64,000 nucleotides of DNA from JAICXG01 sp963801255 (lineage in GTDB: Bacteria; Verrucomicrobiota; Verrucomicrobiia; Chthoniobacterales; UBA10450): assembly GCA_963801255.1 (NCBI GenBank), contig CAWDEC010000008.1, forward strand, positions 558,001-622,000, written 5' to 3'. Position 1 is the stretch's first letter, and every line of letters starts with the position of its first letter. Of this stretch, positions 8,618 to 17,534 are shown in pieces. The notes under the pieces were generated by a model that saw only the letters and a list, made by a program, of their open reading frames with translations, was not told the DNA's origin and ran no database searches. The translations under genes and the position numbers were made by a program.

Positions 8618-9730
8618 TCAATGATGCGGTGTCGCCGGAAGAAAATAAAAGAGGATGCCAATAATTCCGTAGACCGAAAGCAGCTGCACACCTTCGAGCC
8701 AGTTACTCTCGCCATCGCCGCTGATCTGTCCGACGATCCAGACCGAGAGGACAATGGCGACGATTTCGGGTAGCGAAAACTCAAGAGTCATGGGGTCTCC
8801 CAGCGCATAGGAGCTGAAGATCAGCACCGGCGTAACGAACAGCGCCATTTGCAGGCTCGAGCCGGTGGCGATGCTAAGGCTCAGGTCCATCTTGTTTTTC
8901 CAGGCTGTATAGACAGCGGTAGAATGTTCCGCAGCGTTACCGACCAACGCCACGACGACCACTCCCACAAAGGTCTCAGTAAGCCCGAGAGATCGACGCG
9001 CGGATTCAATCGAACCGACGAGAAACTCACTCAGCCAGGCAACGAAAGCGGTCGCGATAGTCAGGGCGGCAATAGATTGCCAAAGCGGCCAATGCTCTTC
9101 GGTCTCGTTTTTCCCGGTCGGCCCGGCAAGGAGTTCGCGATGGGTGAAAAGATGGAAAAAGAGCGAACAGAAATAGGTGACGAAGAGAACGATCACGATG
9201 GCGAGCGAGAGTTTCTGTTCCGCCTCCTCGGACCATCCGCCGGGGCGTGCAGCCGCCGCGCGATGAAAGACGGTTGGGATGAGCAGAGCAATGGCGCTCA
9301 AGCCTAACGAAGTGGACGAGATCCGCGCGGCAGTCTGGTTGAAGGTTTGCTTCGGATAGCGTATCCCACCGACGAGAATCGACGCGCCGAGGACGAGTAA
9401 GAGATTACCGATAATCGACCCTGTGATCGAGGCCTTAACCACGCCGGTCAGTCCTTTGCTTAACGCCACCAGCGCGATGATTAGCTCGGCCGCATTTCCA
9501 AAAGTCGCATTAAGAAATCCGCCGAGGCCAGCACCAGAACGAGTCGCCAGTTGCTCGGTAGCGCGGCCCATCCAGCCTGCCAGGGGCACGATCGCGATGG
9601 CCGCAACGAAAAAAAGCAGGCTATCGTTGCGCCACGCCTCGACGTATCGCAGCCCGATTGCGACTGGCACGGCAACGAGCAAAAAATCGAGCGGCGTAAA
9701 ACACCAGTTCTGTGAGCGAGCGCGAGCCAT
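8618..9730 (-). CDS. Calcium (cation)/proton antiporter, CaCA family
   Basis: Integral membrane protein of about 370 residues with some eleven hydrophobic segments. It exports Ca2+ or a similar cation in exchange for protons across the inner membrane. The two alpha-repeat signatures of the CAX branch are clear: GGFLNATFGNAAELIIALVA and, in the second half, GVVVVALVGNAAEHSTAV, both with GNAAE whose Glu binds the cation. An acidic loop (GGWSEEAEQKL) lies between the halves. The ATG at 9730 is preferred; the longer reading from 9874 adds 48 polar residues unlike the family. Confidence 0.92.
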   Translation of the reverse strand: MARARSQNWCFTPLDFLLVAVPVAIGLRYVEAWRNDSLLFFVAAIAIVPLAGWMGRATEQLATRSGAGLGGFLNATFGNAAELIIALVALSKGLTGVVKASITGSIIGNLLLVLGASILVGGIRYPKQTFNQTAARISSTSLGLSAIALLIPTVFHRAAAARPGGWSEEAEQKLSLAIVIVLFVTYFCSLFFHLFTHRELLAGPTGKNETEEHWPLWQSIAALTIATAFVAWLSEFLVGSIESARRSLGLTETFVGVVVVALVGNAAEHSTAVYTAWKNKMDLSLSIATGSSLQMALFVTPVLIFSSYALGDPMTLEFSLPEIVAIVLSVWIVGQISGDGESNWLEGVQLLSVYGIIGILFYFLPATPHH

Positions 9731-9930
9731 GTTCCAAGGCAATGCTGGCTCGCTTTCGGCTCCAGCACAATCGTTAGACGCGCGATGAACCTGCTCTTCC
9801 CCTTGTGCTTGTTGTCCTCCGTCTCTGGACGCAAAGCACCGATGCAGGGGGTTCTGTGCCTCAAGAGACGGCAAGTGGAACCGCGCCTAACGATGAGGCG
9901 TGGTTTCCCGAACTTACCGGATGACAAGCG

Positions 9931-11202
9931 CTAGGGCGTAAACTTGTAGATTGCCCCTTCGCCGTCGGTACCCCCATGGACGGTCGCGCCGTAAAAGACG
10001 CCATTCCCTCCATTGACCATGCCCGCATAAGGAAAGGCGCCATCCGGCGATCCCCCAAAAAGATGTGGCAGAGTCTCATGCCAGGAGCCGCTCTGACTCG
10101 GTGCCAGTGCAAAGATTGTTCCGCTCCCGAGACCACCTTCACTGGTCGTGCCGTAGAGGTTGCCCGCCGAATCAGAAACCAGGTTACTGATCGAACTGTT
10201 ACCATCCTGACCAGACTTAAAACCATAGATCACCTTTTCGGTCCAGCTTCCGCCGCTGGCTCTGGTCAGCTGATAAGCTGTGCCGAGATCACTAGTTCCT
10301 CCGTAATAAGTTGTCCCGTAGAGATTGCCCGCAGGGTCAAAGAGCAACGCACCATAGGGGAAACTTCCGTCTGGCTGTCCCAGAAATGCGTATAGCGTGC
10401 GGAGCGTCCATCCGGACGATGCCTGGGCAAGTTCAAAGATAGTGCCATGGCCGTTGTCACCGCCGGTAGTTGTTGCACCAAAAAGGTGACTACCCCGGAC
10501 AAGCATCCTGCCCGCCGACCCCGAGGAACCATCCGAGCCGCCGGTGAAGGAATGAATCACGCGAAACGCCCACGTCCCGTTGGATTTTGGATGCAGGTTA
10601 TAGATGGTCCCCAAGCCGAAGTCGCCTCCCGTCGGAGTCATGCCAAAGAGATTGCCATGCGCGTCCACAGTTACACGGGCACCTGGTCCAGATCCATCTG
10701 CACCTGTGAAGGCATGTATGACGGACTGAGTCCAGGTATCTCCGGACTTGGACAGCTTGTAAACAACTCCGCATCCGCCTTCGCAACTTCCTGAACCACC
10801 GGTTACCGCGGTCCCATAAAGATTACCGTCTGCGTCGAGACTTACTCCTTTATAGGGCTCACCGCCATCCGCGCTGCCAGTGAAGCTATAAAGGACAGTA
10901 TGGACCCAGCCGCCATTAACGGGTGATAACTCCCAGACGGTACCTCCGCCAAACTCGCCGCCTAAAACCGAAGTCCCGTAAAGATTACCTGCGGCATCGA
11001 TCTCGACGTCGGTGTCGAGATATTCGCCATCTTCATCCCCGGCGAAGCTGTAGATGATCGCGGTCGTACTGCCATGGGCCGCTGCTGACCACAGCGTGAG
11101 GACAAGGAAAGCCGCCGCACCCCCAATCAGAAGAGAAAGCCGCCGCGCCCGTCCGGCGATTAGAGTCGTCAGGCAAAAATCGAATTTACTCGTTGTTGTC
11201 AT
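9931..11202 (-). CDS. Secreted tandem-repeat protein, Gloeo/Verruco repeat (TIGR03803-like)
   Basis: 423 residues. An N-terminal signal segment (SLLIGGAAAFLVLTLWSAAA) is followed by seven to eight repeats of about 50 residues with the pattern LYSFTG..DG..P...V..D..GNLYGTT..GG..G.GTVW. This is the beta-propeller-like repeat described in Gloeobacter and Verrucomicrobia proteins. No anchor domain follows the repeats, and the protein ends in GAIYKFTP. ATG at 11202 with AGAGG upstream. Probably exported beyond the inner membrane; no enzymatic motif is visible and the role is unknown. Confidence 0.85.
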   Translation of the reverse strand: MTTTSKFDFCLTTLIAGRARRLSLLIGGAAAFLVLTLWSAAAHGSTTAIIYSFAGDEDGEYLDTDVEIDAAGNLYGTSVLGGEFGGGTVWELSPVNGGWVHTVLYSFTGSADGGEPYKGVSLDADGNLYGTAVTGGSGSCEGGCGVVYKLSKSGDTWTQSVIHAFTGADGSGPGARVTVDAHGNLFGMTPTGGDFGLGTIYNLHPKSNGTWAFRVIHSFTGGSDGSSGSAGRMLVRGSHLFGATTTGGDNGHGTIFELAQASSGWTLRTLYAFLGQPDGSFPYGALLFDPAGNLYGTTYYGGTSDLGTAYQLTRASGGSWTEKVIYGFKSGQDGNSSISNLVSDSAGNLYGTTSEGGLGSGTIFALAPSQSGSWHETLPHLFGGSPDGAFPYAGMVNGGNGVFYGATVHGGTDGEGAIYKFTP

Positions 11203-11265
11203 GGGCTGGCCTCTAGCAGAAAACTTATGGGAAGAACACCACAAAATGGTAACAGCAAAGCTATT

Positions 11266-11718
11266 TCAGTAAATGTAGGGATCGGAGAGGCGAAAAGCAT
11301 CGCGGACCAGCTCCACGCGCGGCGGTCTGCCCAGCGCCAGTGTTACTTCGACAATATCGAAACGAAAGAGAATGTCGGGATTGCCTAACAATCGCAACCA
11401 GGCGAGCGCGCCTAACGAAATGCGCCGTTGCTTGCCCGGATTGACGGCTTCCAACGGCCGCCCGAAATCTTCCCGCGTCCGTGTCTTCACCTCCACGAAA
11501 ACCAGGGTATCGCGATCGCGGCACACCAGATCGATCTCGCCGCCGCGTCGGCCCCGAAAGTTGCGATAGAGGATCTTATAACCTTGCCGACGCAGGTTGC
11601 GCGCGGCCAGCCTTTCGCCGCGCCTGCCGAGCCGCAGATGTGCCGAGCCAGAAGGAGAAAAGCGGCTGCGCCACTGGCTCAAACGAGCGGCGATGGATCG
11701 GACAGGGACCGTGTTCAT
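11266..11718 (-). CDS. yraN: UPF0102 family nuclease-like protein YraN
   Basis: Cytoplasmic protein of about 150 residues. The core GRRGERLAARNLRRQGYKIL, then GEIDLVCRDRDTLVFVEVKTRT, is diagnostic of the UPF0102 branch of the endonuclease-like fold, with the E-x-D ... E-V-K catalytic pattern intact. Its role in bacteria is poorly defined, although it is often beside rnhB as here. The ATG at 11718 lies inside rnhB, overlapping by 143 bases in another frame, and the first 30 residues are poorly conserved, so the true start could be later. Family call firm. Confidence 0.9.
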   Translation of the reverse strand: MNTVPVRSIAARLSQWRSRFSPSGSAHLRLGRRGERLAARNLRRQGYKILYRNFRGRRGGEIDLVCRDRDTLVFVEVKTRTREDFGRPLEAVNPGKQRRISLGALAWLRLLGNPDILFRFDIVEVTLALGRPPRVELVRDAFRLSDPYIY

Positions 11719-12271
11719 GGAGTTTCTGGAGGTGTAATTCGGTGCCGTAACCTTTGTGCTGGCTAAAACAATATTGCGGGAACTGCGCGCAAAATTCACG
11801 CATTAAAGCGTCGCGCGTTACCTTTGCGATTACGCTCGCGGCAGCGATGCTCAGACTGAGACAATCACCGTCGATGATCGCAGTTTGCGGGAGGGGGAAG
11901 GGGAAGACCGGCAGTCCATCGATTAGAACGTGATCGGGCGAAATCATCAGGTCCGCGACTGCGATTCGCATCGCCTGGTGCGAGGCGCGCAGGATGTTGA
12001 TCCGGTCAATCTCCAGCGAGTCGACAATTCCGACTGCCCAGACGATCTCAGAATGATTCGTTAGGTAGGTGAAGATCTTCTCCCGCAATTCCGGCGAAAG
12101 TTGTTTCGAGTCCTTCAACTGGCGATGTCGAAACCGCTCCGGCAAAATCGCAGCGGCGGCGACTACAGGTCCCGCCAGCGCCCCCCGGCCGGCTTCATCA
12201 ATCCCTGCGATGCGGATCGCACCTAACGCACGCAATCTCTTTTCGTGCCGGAATCCACAACAACGAGACAT
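11576..12271 (-). CDS. rnhB: Ribonuclease HII
   Basis: Removes RNA or single ribonucleotides embedded in DNA. The 231-residue protein opens its catalytic domain with AGIDEAGRGALAGP (Asp-Glu catalytic pair), continues with LKDSKQLSPELRE, a third acidic residue in VLIDG, and SIIAKVTRD-type AAASVIAKVTRD. After the usual domain end near QHKGYGTELHLQKL and GPCPIHRRSF, an Arg/Ala-rich tail of about 30 residues overlaps yraN. The rplS-rnhB-yraN order is common in bacteria. ATG at 12271. Confidence 0.95.
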   Translation of the reverse strand: MSRCCGFRHEKRLRALGAIRIAGIDEAGRGALAGPVVAAAAILPERFRHRQLKDSKQLSPELREKIFTYLTNHSEIVWAVGIVDSLEIDRINILRASHQAMRIAVADLMISPDHVLIDGLPVFPFPLPQTAIIDGDCLSLSIAAASVIAKVTRDALMREFCAQFPQYCFSQHKGYGTELHLQKLHEHGPCPIHRRSFEPVAQPLFSFWLGTSAARQARRKAGRAQPASARL

Positions 12272-12396
12272 CTCGTTCCGACATTAAAGAATTTTTTGAC
12301 GACGGCGAACGAACTTGGCCGGGCAGGAAATTGCGGTTTATGAAACGGTGACCTGTCAGGGAAGAGAGCTGCAAATCAATTATTCACAGATCACAA

Positions 12397-12735
12397 CTAT
12401 TCCCGCACCGCGGTAGCTTCCTTGCCCTTTCGGTCACGCAAGTAGTTGAGCTTGGCACGACGTGCTTTGCCCTGCTTTTCCACTTCGACTTTGGCAATGC
12501 GCGGCGAATGCACCGGGAAAACACGTTCCACGCCTTCGCCGTAAGAGATGCGTCGAACGGTGAAAGTCGCGTTGATTCCCCTGCCTTTGCGACCGATCAC
12601 AATTCCGGAGAAGATCTGAATTCGCTCTTTGTCGCCTTCGACCACCCGGGTGTGGACGCGCACGCCGTCGCCGACTTTGAATTGCGTCACGTCACTCTTC
12701 TGCTGCTCGTTTGAAATGGTATCGATGATATTCAT
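12397..12735 (-). CDS. rplS: 50S ribosomal protein L19
   Basis: Large-subunit protein at the interface with the 30S subunit, 112 residues. The family motifs FKVGDGVRVHTRVVEG, IQIFSGIVIGRKG, TFTVRRISYGEGVERVFPVHSP and KLNYLRDRKGK run through the whole chain. The ATG at 12735 has a strong GGAGGA ribosome site 8 bases upstream; the longer reading to 12807 is not supported. The trmD-rimM-rpsP genes that often precede it are not here; a divergent unrelated gene is. Confidence 0.97.
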   Translation of the reverse strand: MNIIDTISNEQQKSDVTQFKVGDGVRVHTRVVEGDKERIQIFSGIVIGRKGRGINATFTVRRISYGEGVERVFPVHSPRIAKVEVEKQGKARRAKLNYLRDRKGKEATAVRE

Positions 12736-12945
12736 AAACGGATCCTCCGGTGGAAAATCGGGCCGGATAGGTAGCGCGGCGAAGCGAAATTGTAAAGAGT
12801 TTCCCAATCTCCCTTTAGCTTGCGACGCTCCGATAAACGTGGGCGACGGAGTGAAAATGACCCTTGGTCTTGAGCTCTGGGATATGATCCAGTGCTTTGA
12901 TAGCTAGCGTATCGCCAATGATTGCGAAGATTACTGGAGGGAGAA

Positions 12946-13350
12946 ATGGACAGGTCAGTTGAGGGCGGATGTCTGTGTGGTGGGCTGCGTTATCGGTTGC
13001 ATGAGCCGCCAGTACGGGTGGGCGACTGCCATTGCGTAGATTGTCGACGGGCGAGTGCGGCCGCCTTTGTGACATGGGGCGTTGTGCATCGGAAAGATGT
13101 CGAGATTCTCTCAGGCGACTTGCGCAAAGTGAAATATGCCGATCGGCTTCGCTCATTCGCCGCCTGCTGCGGGACTCCGTTATTTTTTCAGGACGCGGAA
13201 GATTCGACTACCATCGACGTCACAATTGTTTCGCTGGATCATCCGGAACGCTTTGCTCCCGAGGTGGCAATTTGGACGGAGGATCGTTTGCCTTGGGTGA
13301 CGATTGATTCCCACCAACGAACCTTTTTGCAGGCGAGAAAGCTCTCCTGA
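12946..13350 (+). CDS. GFA family (Mss4-like zinc) protein
   Basis: 134-residue protein of the family named for glutathione-dependent formaldehyde-activating enzyme. Cys pairs GGCLCGGLRY and GDCHCVDCRRA, and a later AACCGTPLFF, are the zinc-binding pattern of the Mss4-like fold. Members vary in substrate, so formaldehyde chemistry is not assured. ATG at 12946 has an excellent GGAGGGAGAA site. Transcribed divergently from rplS across 210 bases, and convergent with the ABC exporter, stops 3 bases apart. Confidence 0.88.
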   Translation: MDRSVEGGCLCGGLRYRLHEPPVRVGDCHCVDCRRASAAAFVTWGVVHRKDVEILSGDLRKVKYADRLRSFAACCGTPLFFQDAEDSTTIDVTIVSLDHPERFAPEVAIWTEDRLPWVTIDSHQRTFLQARKLS

Positions 13351-13353
13351 AAA

Positions 13354-15243
13354 TTACCCGGCAGCCGTGGCGAATAGCTCGACTTCGGCACCGGGTTCTT
13401 CCGGATTACGATTGAACTGCAGATCGTAGAGCCGTCGATAATAGCCGGAGTTTTCCAGTAGCTCAGCGTGCGAACCGATCTCTTTGATCAGGCCTTTCTC
13501 CATGACGACAATTTGGTCGGCAGAAAGAATGGTTGAGAGCCGATGCGCAATCGCAATCACCGTGCGTCCGAGGGCCAGTCGTTCCAGCGCAATCTGGATT
13601 TGCTGCTCTGACTCTGAGTCGAGCGCCGAGGTAGCTTCGTCGAGGAGCAAAATCGGCGCGTTCTTGAGCAACGCCCGCGCAATGGCAATGCGCTGCTGCT
13701 GTCCACCGGAAAGAAGACAGCCTTTATCTCCCACAATTGTTTCATAGCCATCCGGCTGGGCCATGATGAAATCGTGCGCATAAGCAGCTTGCGCCGCGGC
13801 GTAAACCTCCTCGGGCGTTGCATCGAGCCGACCAAACTGGATGTTCTGTAAGATCGTATCGTGGAAGAGAAAAGTGTCCTGCGAGACGAGACCAATTTGC
13901 TCGCGGAGGGATTGCTGCGTCACGCCGCGTAAGTCATGCCCATCAATCCGAATTGCCCCGGAAGTTGGATCGTAGAAACGCAGGATCATCGACAGGATGG
14001 TGCTTTTACCGGCACCGCTGGCTCCGACCAAAGCGACGCTTTTCCCAGGCTCGATGCGAAGGTCAAAGCCCTGCACAGCGTCGGTTACTCCGCCAGTATA
14101 ACGAAAAGTGAGATTATCGAACTCGATAAGCCCGCGAACCCGGGGCATGACGAGGGCTTTTGGTTTGTCTTGGACCGTTGGTTTGGAATCCAGAATTCCA
14201 AAGATCTCCACAGTCGCTTCGATCGAGCGCTGCATCGTCACATGAATGCGGCTCAGGGTCTTGATGGGATCATAGAGGAGGAAGATTCCGCTCATAAGGC
14301 CCATAAATTTGCCGGCGGGCAAATTCGCCATGTAAACATAGAACAGCGCGAGACCTACTCCGACCGCGCCGATCGACTCGACCATCGGGCCCGTCGCCTG
14401 AATGGAGCGCACAATTCGCATCGCGTTGTTGAATTGAATTCGATTGCTGCGCTCGAAGGATTTCTTCTGATGCTCTTCCCGTCCGAAGGATTTTACCACC
14501 CGGATTCCGCCGAAGGACTCCTGCATCGTGACCACCATTTGTCCCATTTCTTCTTGCTCGCCCCTGACCGCTTTTCGCGCGCGCTTGCCGTACAATCGGA
14601 GAGGAATAATGCAGCTTGGGAAAAGGACCAGCGTTACGACGGTGAATTTCCAGTCCATGTAAAGGAGAACGCCGATTCCGCTTATGATTGCGGCTGGTTG
14701 TTTGATGATGTCGCTGCTCACCGTCGAGAGCGCGCTCTGCATGATGCGCGAATCATTCGTGATACGCGACATGAGGAACCCCGAGCGCATCCGGTTAAAA
14801 AAATCCATCGAGTGGCTCATCATCTTGCCGAAGAGCTCGTTCCGAATGTCGGTCACCACCTTGTTACTAACCCAGCTGGTGTAATAACTTTCCGCGTAGT
14901 CACAAAGGCTGCGCGTGATCATGACAGCGGGAATGAGCAGGCAATACCAGACAAGCGAATTGGAGCCACTGATTCGAGGCCCGTTTTGGATGAGCTGAGG
15001 ATTAGAGATGATCGCGCTCGGTGCGGGGGCTGCTCCGTGGAAAATGAAGTTTGCCACCTTGGCGATCACCAGGGGAAGACACGAACTAATGGCGCCGGTA
15101 AGAAATCCGAAAAGCAATCCTGCAAAAAAGCGAAACTTGTAAGGGAGAGCGTAGCCAAAAAGACGCCTGTACGGTGTCCAGGCCCGTCGTAAAGTCACCA
15201 GGAACGGCTGTTTAACTAAGGGAGCTTGCGGTATCTTGCTCAT
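13354..15243 (-). CDS. ABC exporter, fused membrane and ATPase domains (MsbA/LmrA type)
   Basis: 629-residue half-transporter working as a homodimer in the inner membrane. Six membrane helices occupy about residues 30-330, followed by the nucleotide-binding domain with Walker A GASGAGKST, Q-loop SQDTFLF, signature LSGGQQQRIAIARALL, Walker B ILLLDEATSALD and the H-loop AHRLS. The neighbours are glycosyltransferases, so export of a lipid or LPS core precursor, as by MsbA, is plausible; substrate is not encoded in the motifs. The ATG at 15243 overlaps the end of the GT9 gene by 4 bases, implying co-transcription. The extension to 15408 is a shadow of that gene. Confidence 0.9.
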   Translation of the reverse strand: MSKIPQAPLVKQPFLVTLRRAWTPYRRLFGYALPYKFRFFAGLLFGFLTGAISSCLPLVIAKVANFIFHGAAPAPSAIISNPQLIQNGPRISGSNSLVWYCLLIPAVMITRSLCDYAESYYTSWVSNKVVTDIRNELFGKMMSHSMDFFNRMRSGFLMSRITNDSRIMQSALSTVSSDIIKQPAAIISGIGVLLYMDWKFTVVTLVLFPSCIIPLRLYGKRARKAVRGEQEEMGQMVVTMQESFGGIRVVKSFGREEHQKKSFERSNRIQFNNAMRIVRSIQATGPMVESIGAVGVGLALFYVYMANLPAGKFMGLMSGIFLLYDPIKTLSRIHVTMQRSIEATVEIFGILDSKPTVQDKPKALVMPRVRGLIEFDNLTFRYTGGVTDAVQGFDLRIEPGKSVALVGASGAGKSTILSMILRFYDPTSGAIRIDGHDLRGVTQQSLREQIGLVSQDTFLFHDTILQNIQFGRLDATPEEVYAAAQAAYAHDFIMAQPDGYETIVGDKGCLLSGGQQQRIAIARALLKNAPILLLDEATSALDSESEQQIQIALERLALGRTVIAIAHRLSTILSADQIVVMEKGLIKEIGSHAELLENSGYYRRLYDLQFNRNPEEPGAEVELFATAAG

Positions 15244-16254
15244 ATCGCGCGCGCTGTCGGCGTCGACAGCAGGCTCTGCATAGCATTGATCACCTGGTTC
15301 GTCGAGATTTCCTTCATCGGCTGCGGTGCCTGTTTTGGAACAAATTGGCGGACTGGCTCGGCAATTCCGGCGCGCAAGATAAGCGCTGGCCCGCCGCGCG
15401 GCCGCCAATGAAACGGATTGGTGGGACCAAAGAGAGCAACCTGCGGCGTGCCGAGGGCGCTGGCCAAATGCATCGGGGCGGAATCAATTGTAAGAAGGAG
15501 ACGGGCCCGCTCGATTAAGGCAGCCAGAGTAAGCAAATCCAGTTGACCCGAAAGATCGACAACAGGCCGGCGAAGGTGCGCCTTAATGCGTGCGAGATGT
15601 CTTTGTTCGAGGCGCGATTTGCCACCGGTGAGCACGATACGAAAAGTACTTTCGGGGATCCCGTCTGCTAACTCGGCCCAGCGTCGGGCCAGCCAAAACT
15701 TTTCCGCCCGCGCCGAGCCCGGATGAATGATGATAAAGTTATCGCCCAAGCCTTCTCGCTCGACCACGGCTGCGGCCTGACTTTTCGCCGTTCCGCGGCA
15801 GGATGAGGTGGATTGCGCGCGACGCGTCATGCACGCCGAGCGGTGCGAGGAGCGCAAGGTGATGGTCGACGGTATGAACGAATTGCACCTGTGAAGGGAC
15901 GAATTCGTTGTAACTCAGTTGCCGCAACGGCTCGCGACGGATCGTGTCATAGCTAATGCGTTTCTCAGCTCCGGAAAGGAGAGTGAGAAATGCCGAGCGA
16001 TCGGTGCGGGAAAAGTCGAGGCAATAATCGAATTTCGCGGCGGCGAGTGCGATCCATTGTGCGGCATCGGTCACACCGCCGCGTGCGACCAGGGAGCGAT
16101 CGAGCCCCGGAATTGCGGGGAGTAATTCCCGGGAGCCGTATGCGACAGCAAGCGTGATCTGCGCGTCGGGGAAAACTTTCCGCAACGCGGCAATGGCCGG
16201 GACCGTCAGTATCAAGTCGCCGATGCGCTTGAGTTGAAGCAGAAGGACGTTCAA
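15240..16254 (-). pseudogene. Glycosyltransferase family 9 (heptosyltransferase-like), frameshifted
   Basis: Two overlapping frames together make one GT9 protein of about 337 residues. The upstream part has NVLLLQLKRIGDLILTVPA, the ADP-heptose transferase N-terminus, and runs to LILPRNGE. The other frame continues with NFIIIHPGSARAEKFW and the sugar-nucleotide motif LLTIDSAPMHLASALGTPQVALFGPT. The switch lies near the run of four T at 15782-15785 and needs one base removed or two added. It may be a sequencing error, since the downstream part keeps all motifs. Start probably TTG at 16254. It sits between the GT4 gene and the ABC exporter on the same strand, fitting LPS core assembly. Confidence 0.8.
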
Positions 16255-16261
16255 GCAGGCT

Positions 16262-17485
16262 CTAACACGCCTTTCGCATCGCCTTTTCGTAAGCATCGAT
16301 CAGGCGCGCACGAAAATGGTCCCATGTGAAATTTTCCACGACACGTTCTCTAGCGGCGACACTCATCCGAGCCACAATTTCCGGATGATCGTAGAGATGT
16401 TGAATCGCCGCCGCGAGAGCATCAACGTTCGCCGGTGGAATGATGATTCCCTGGATACCATCTTCCACTACGTCGCCAGCTTCACGCGTGGTGATTTGTG
16501 GCAGACCACAAGCTGCCGCCTCATAGGTGACTTTAGCGCTGCCCTCGCATTGCGATGGGAAAACGTGAATCGTCGACTGGCGTAGATACTCCTCGGGGTT
16601 GGGTGCGAAGCCGATCACTTTCACGTTGTCTCGCGCATATTGTTTCAGGTATGGCTCCATCTCTGCGTGGACCGCTCCAACCAACCAGAGCTCCGCGTCT
16701 TTCAGATTGAGTCGAGTCCAGGCCTCGAGCAGGTGATGCACCCCCTTACGCTCGATGAGTGCGCCGGAAAAAACCGCGCGAAAATGCGGTGGCCTTTCCC
16801 CCGGCGTGAAACGTTCCACGTTCACGCCGCGCGGGAGGTAATAAAGCTTTTCCTCGGGGAAATCCTGCACGCGAAACGTCTCTGCCGCCTTTTCCGAAAG
16901 GACGAGAATCAGATCTGCCAGATCGTACTCTTCCAGATACCGATCGCGATCGAGGAGAAGATCTTCCTTCCAGCGTTTGCGCCATGGTAGATCCGACTTT
17001 GCCGGCACCGTGCTGGGCTGGGAACGCTTTGCTTTCCCGCGGTCGCGATGCCATGTCGGAATCTCCAAGAGTGATGGAATCCGGCGTTTGCGCGCTTCGC
17101 GCAAGGAAAGGAGACAATCTCCCGACCAGCTGTGAAACAAATCATAGCGCCCGGTTGCGAGATGGCGCGCGGCAATCCAATCAAGGTATTTCTTTTTCGC
17201 GCCATAATAATAAGGTGAATCGAGCGAAGAGAGCAGTCGCACCGGATGCCAGCGCAGAGAATGAATGCGCGCAGCTGGAATTTCGCTTTGGCGGTTGTCG
17301 TAGGCGATTGCTTTCCCGAGAAATCCGCCGCGCCAGGAGGCACGGAGCGTTTCAAATGCATCCGTATCCAATCCCGAGCCGCCGATACGCGCAAAAATCG
17401 AATAAAGGAGGTGCTGCGGTAACCTGCGTGTTGCCGACCCTTTCGAGACTGCGCGCGGCGGGTTTTTTAGAGTTTCACCCACCAT
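16262..17485 (-). CDS. Glycosyltransferase family 4
   Basis: About 407 residues with a GT-B fold. The C-terminal donor-binding half is typical: FSGALIERKGVHHLLEAW, VKVIGFAPNPEEYL, FPSQCEGSAKVTYEAAACGLPQITT with the Glu-x7-Glu-like segment, then a closing helix NFTWDHFRARLIDAYE. The N-terminal half carries YGAKKKYLDW and HSWSGDCL. A retaining transferase adding a sugar to surface glycan or lipid is expected; acceptor unknown. ATG at 17485 follows a GGTGGGG site; a TTG at 17518 is possible. It ends 8 bases before the GT9 start. Divergent from the next gene across fewer than 50 bases. Confidence 0.85.
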   Translation of the reverse strand: MVGETLKNPPRAVSKGSATRRLPQHLLYSIFARIGGSGLDTDAFETLRASWRGGFLGKAIAYDNRQSEIPAARIHSLRWHPVRLLSSLDSPYYYGAKKKYLDWIAARHLATGRYDLFHSWSGDCLLSLREARKRRIPSLLEIPTWHRDRGKAKRSQPSTVPAKSDLPWRKRWKEDLLLDRDRYLEEYDLADLILVLSEKAAETFRVQDFPEEKLYYLPRGVNVERFTPGERPPHFRAVFSGALIERKGVHHLLEAWTRLNLKDAELWLVGAVHAEMEPYLKQYARDNVKVIGFAPNPEEYLRQSTIHVFPSQCEGSAKVTYEAAACGLPQITTREAGDVVEDGIQGIIIPPANVDALAAAIQHLYDHPEIVARMSVAARERVVENFTWDHFRARLIDAYEKAMRKAC

Positions 17486-17534
17486 CGCCCCACCATTATT
17501 GTAGGTGAATGCGAGCAAGTAAAGATCGAACTCA

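Noticed and set aside
13936..15192. 418-codon open frame opposite the ABC exporter
   Set aside because: Fully antisense to Walker and signature motifs of the exporter; no coherent protein features.
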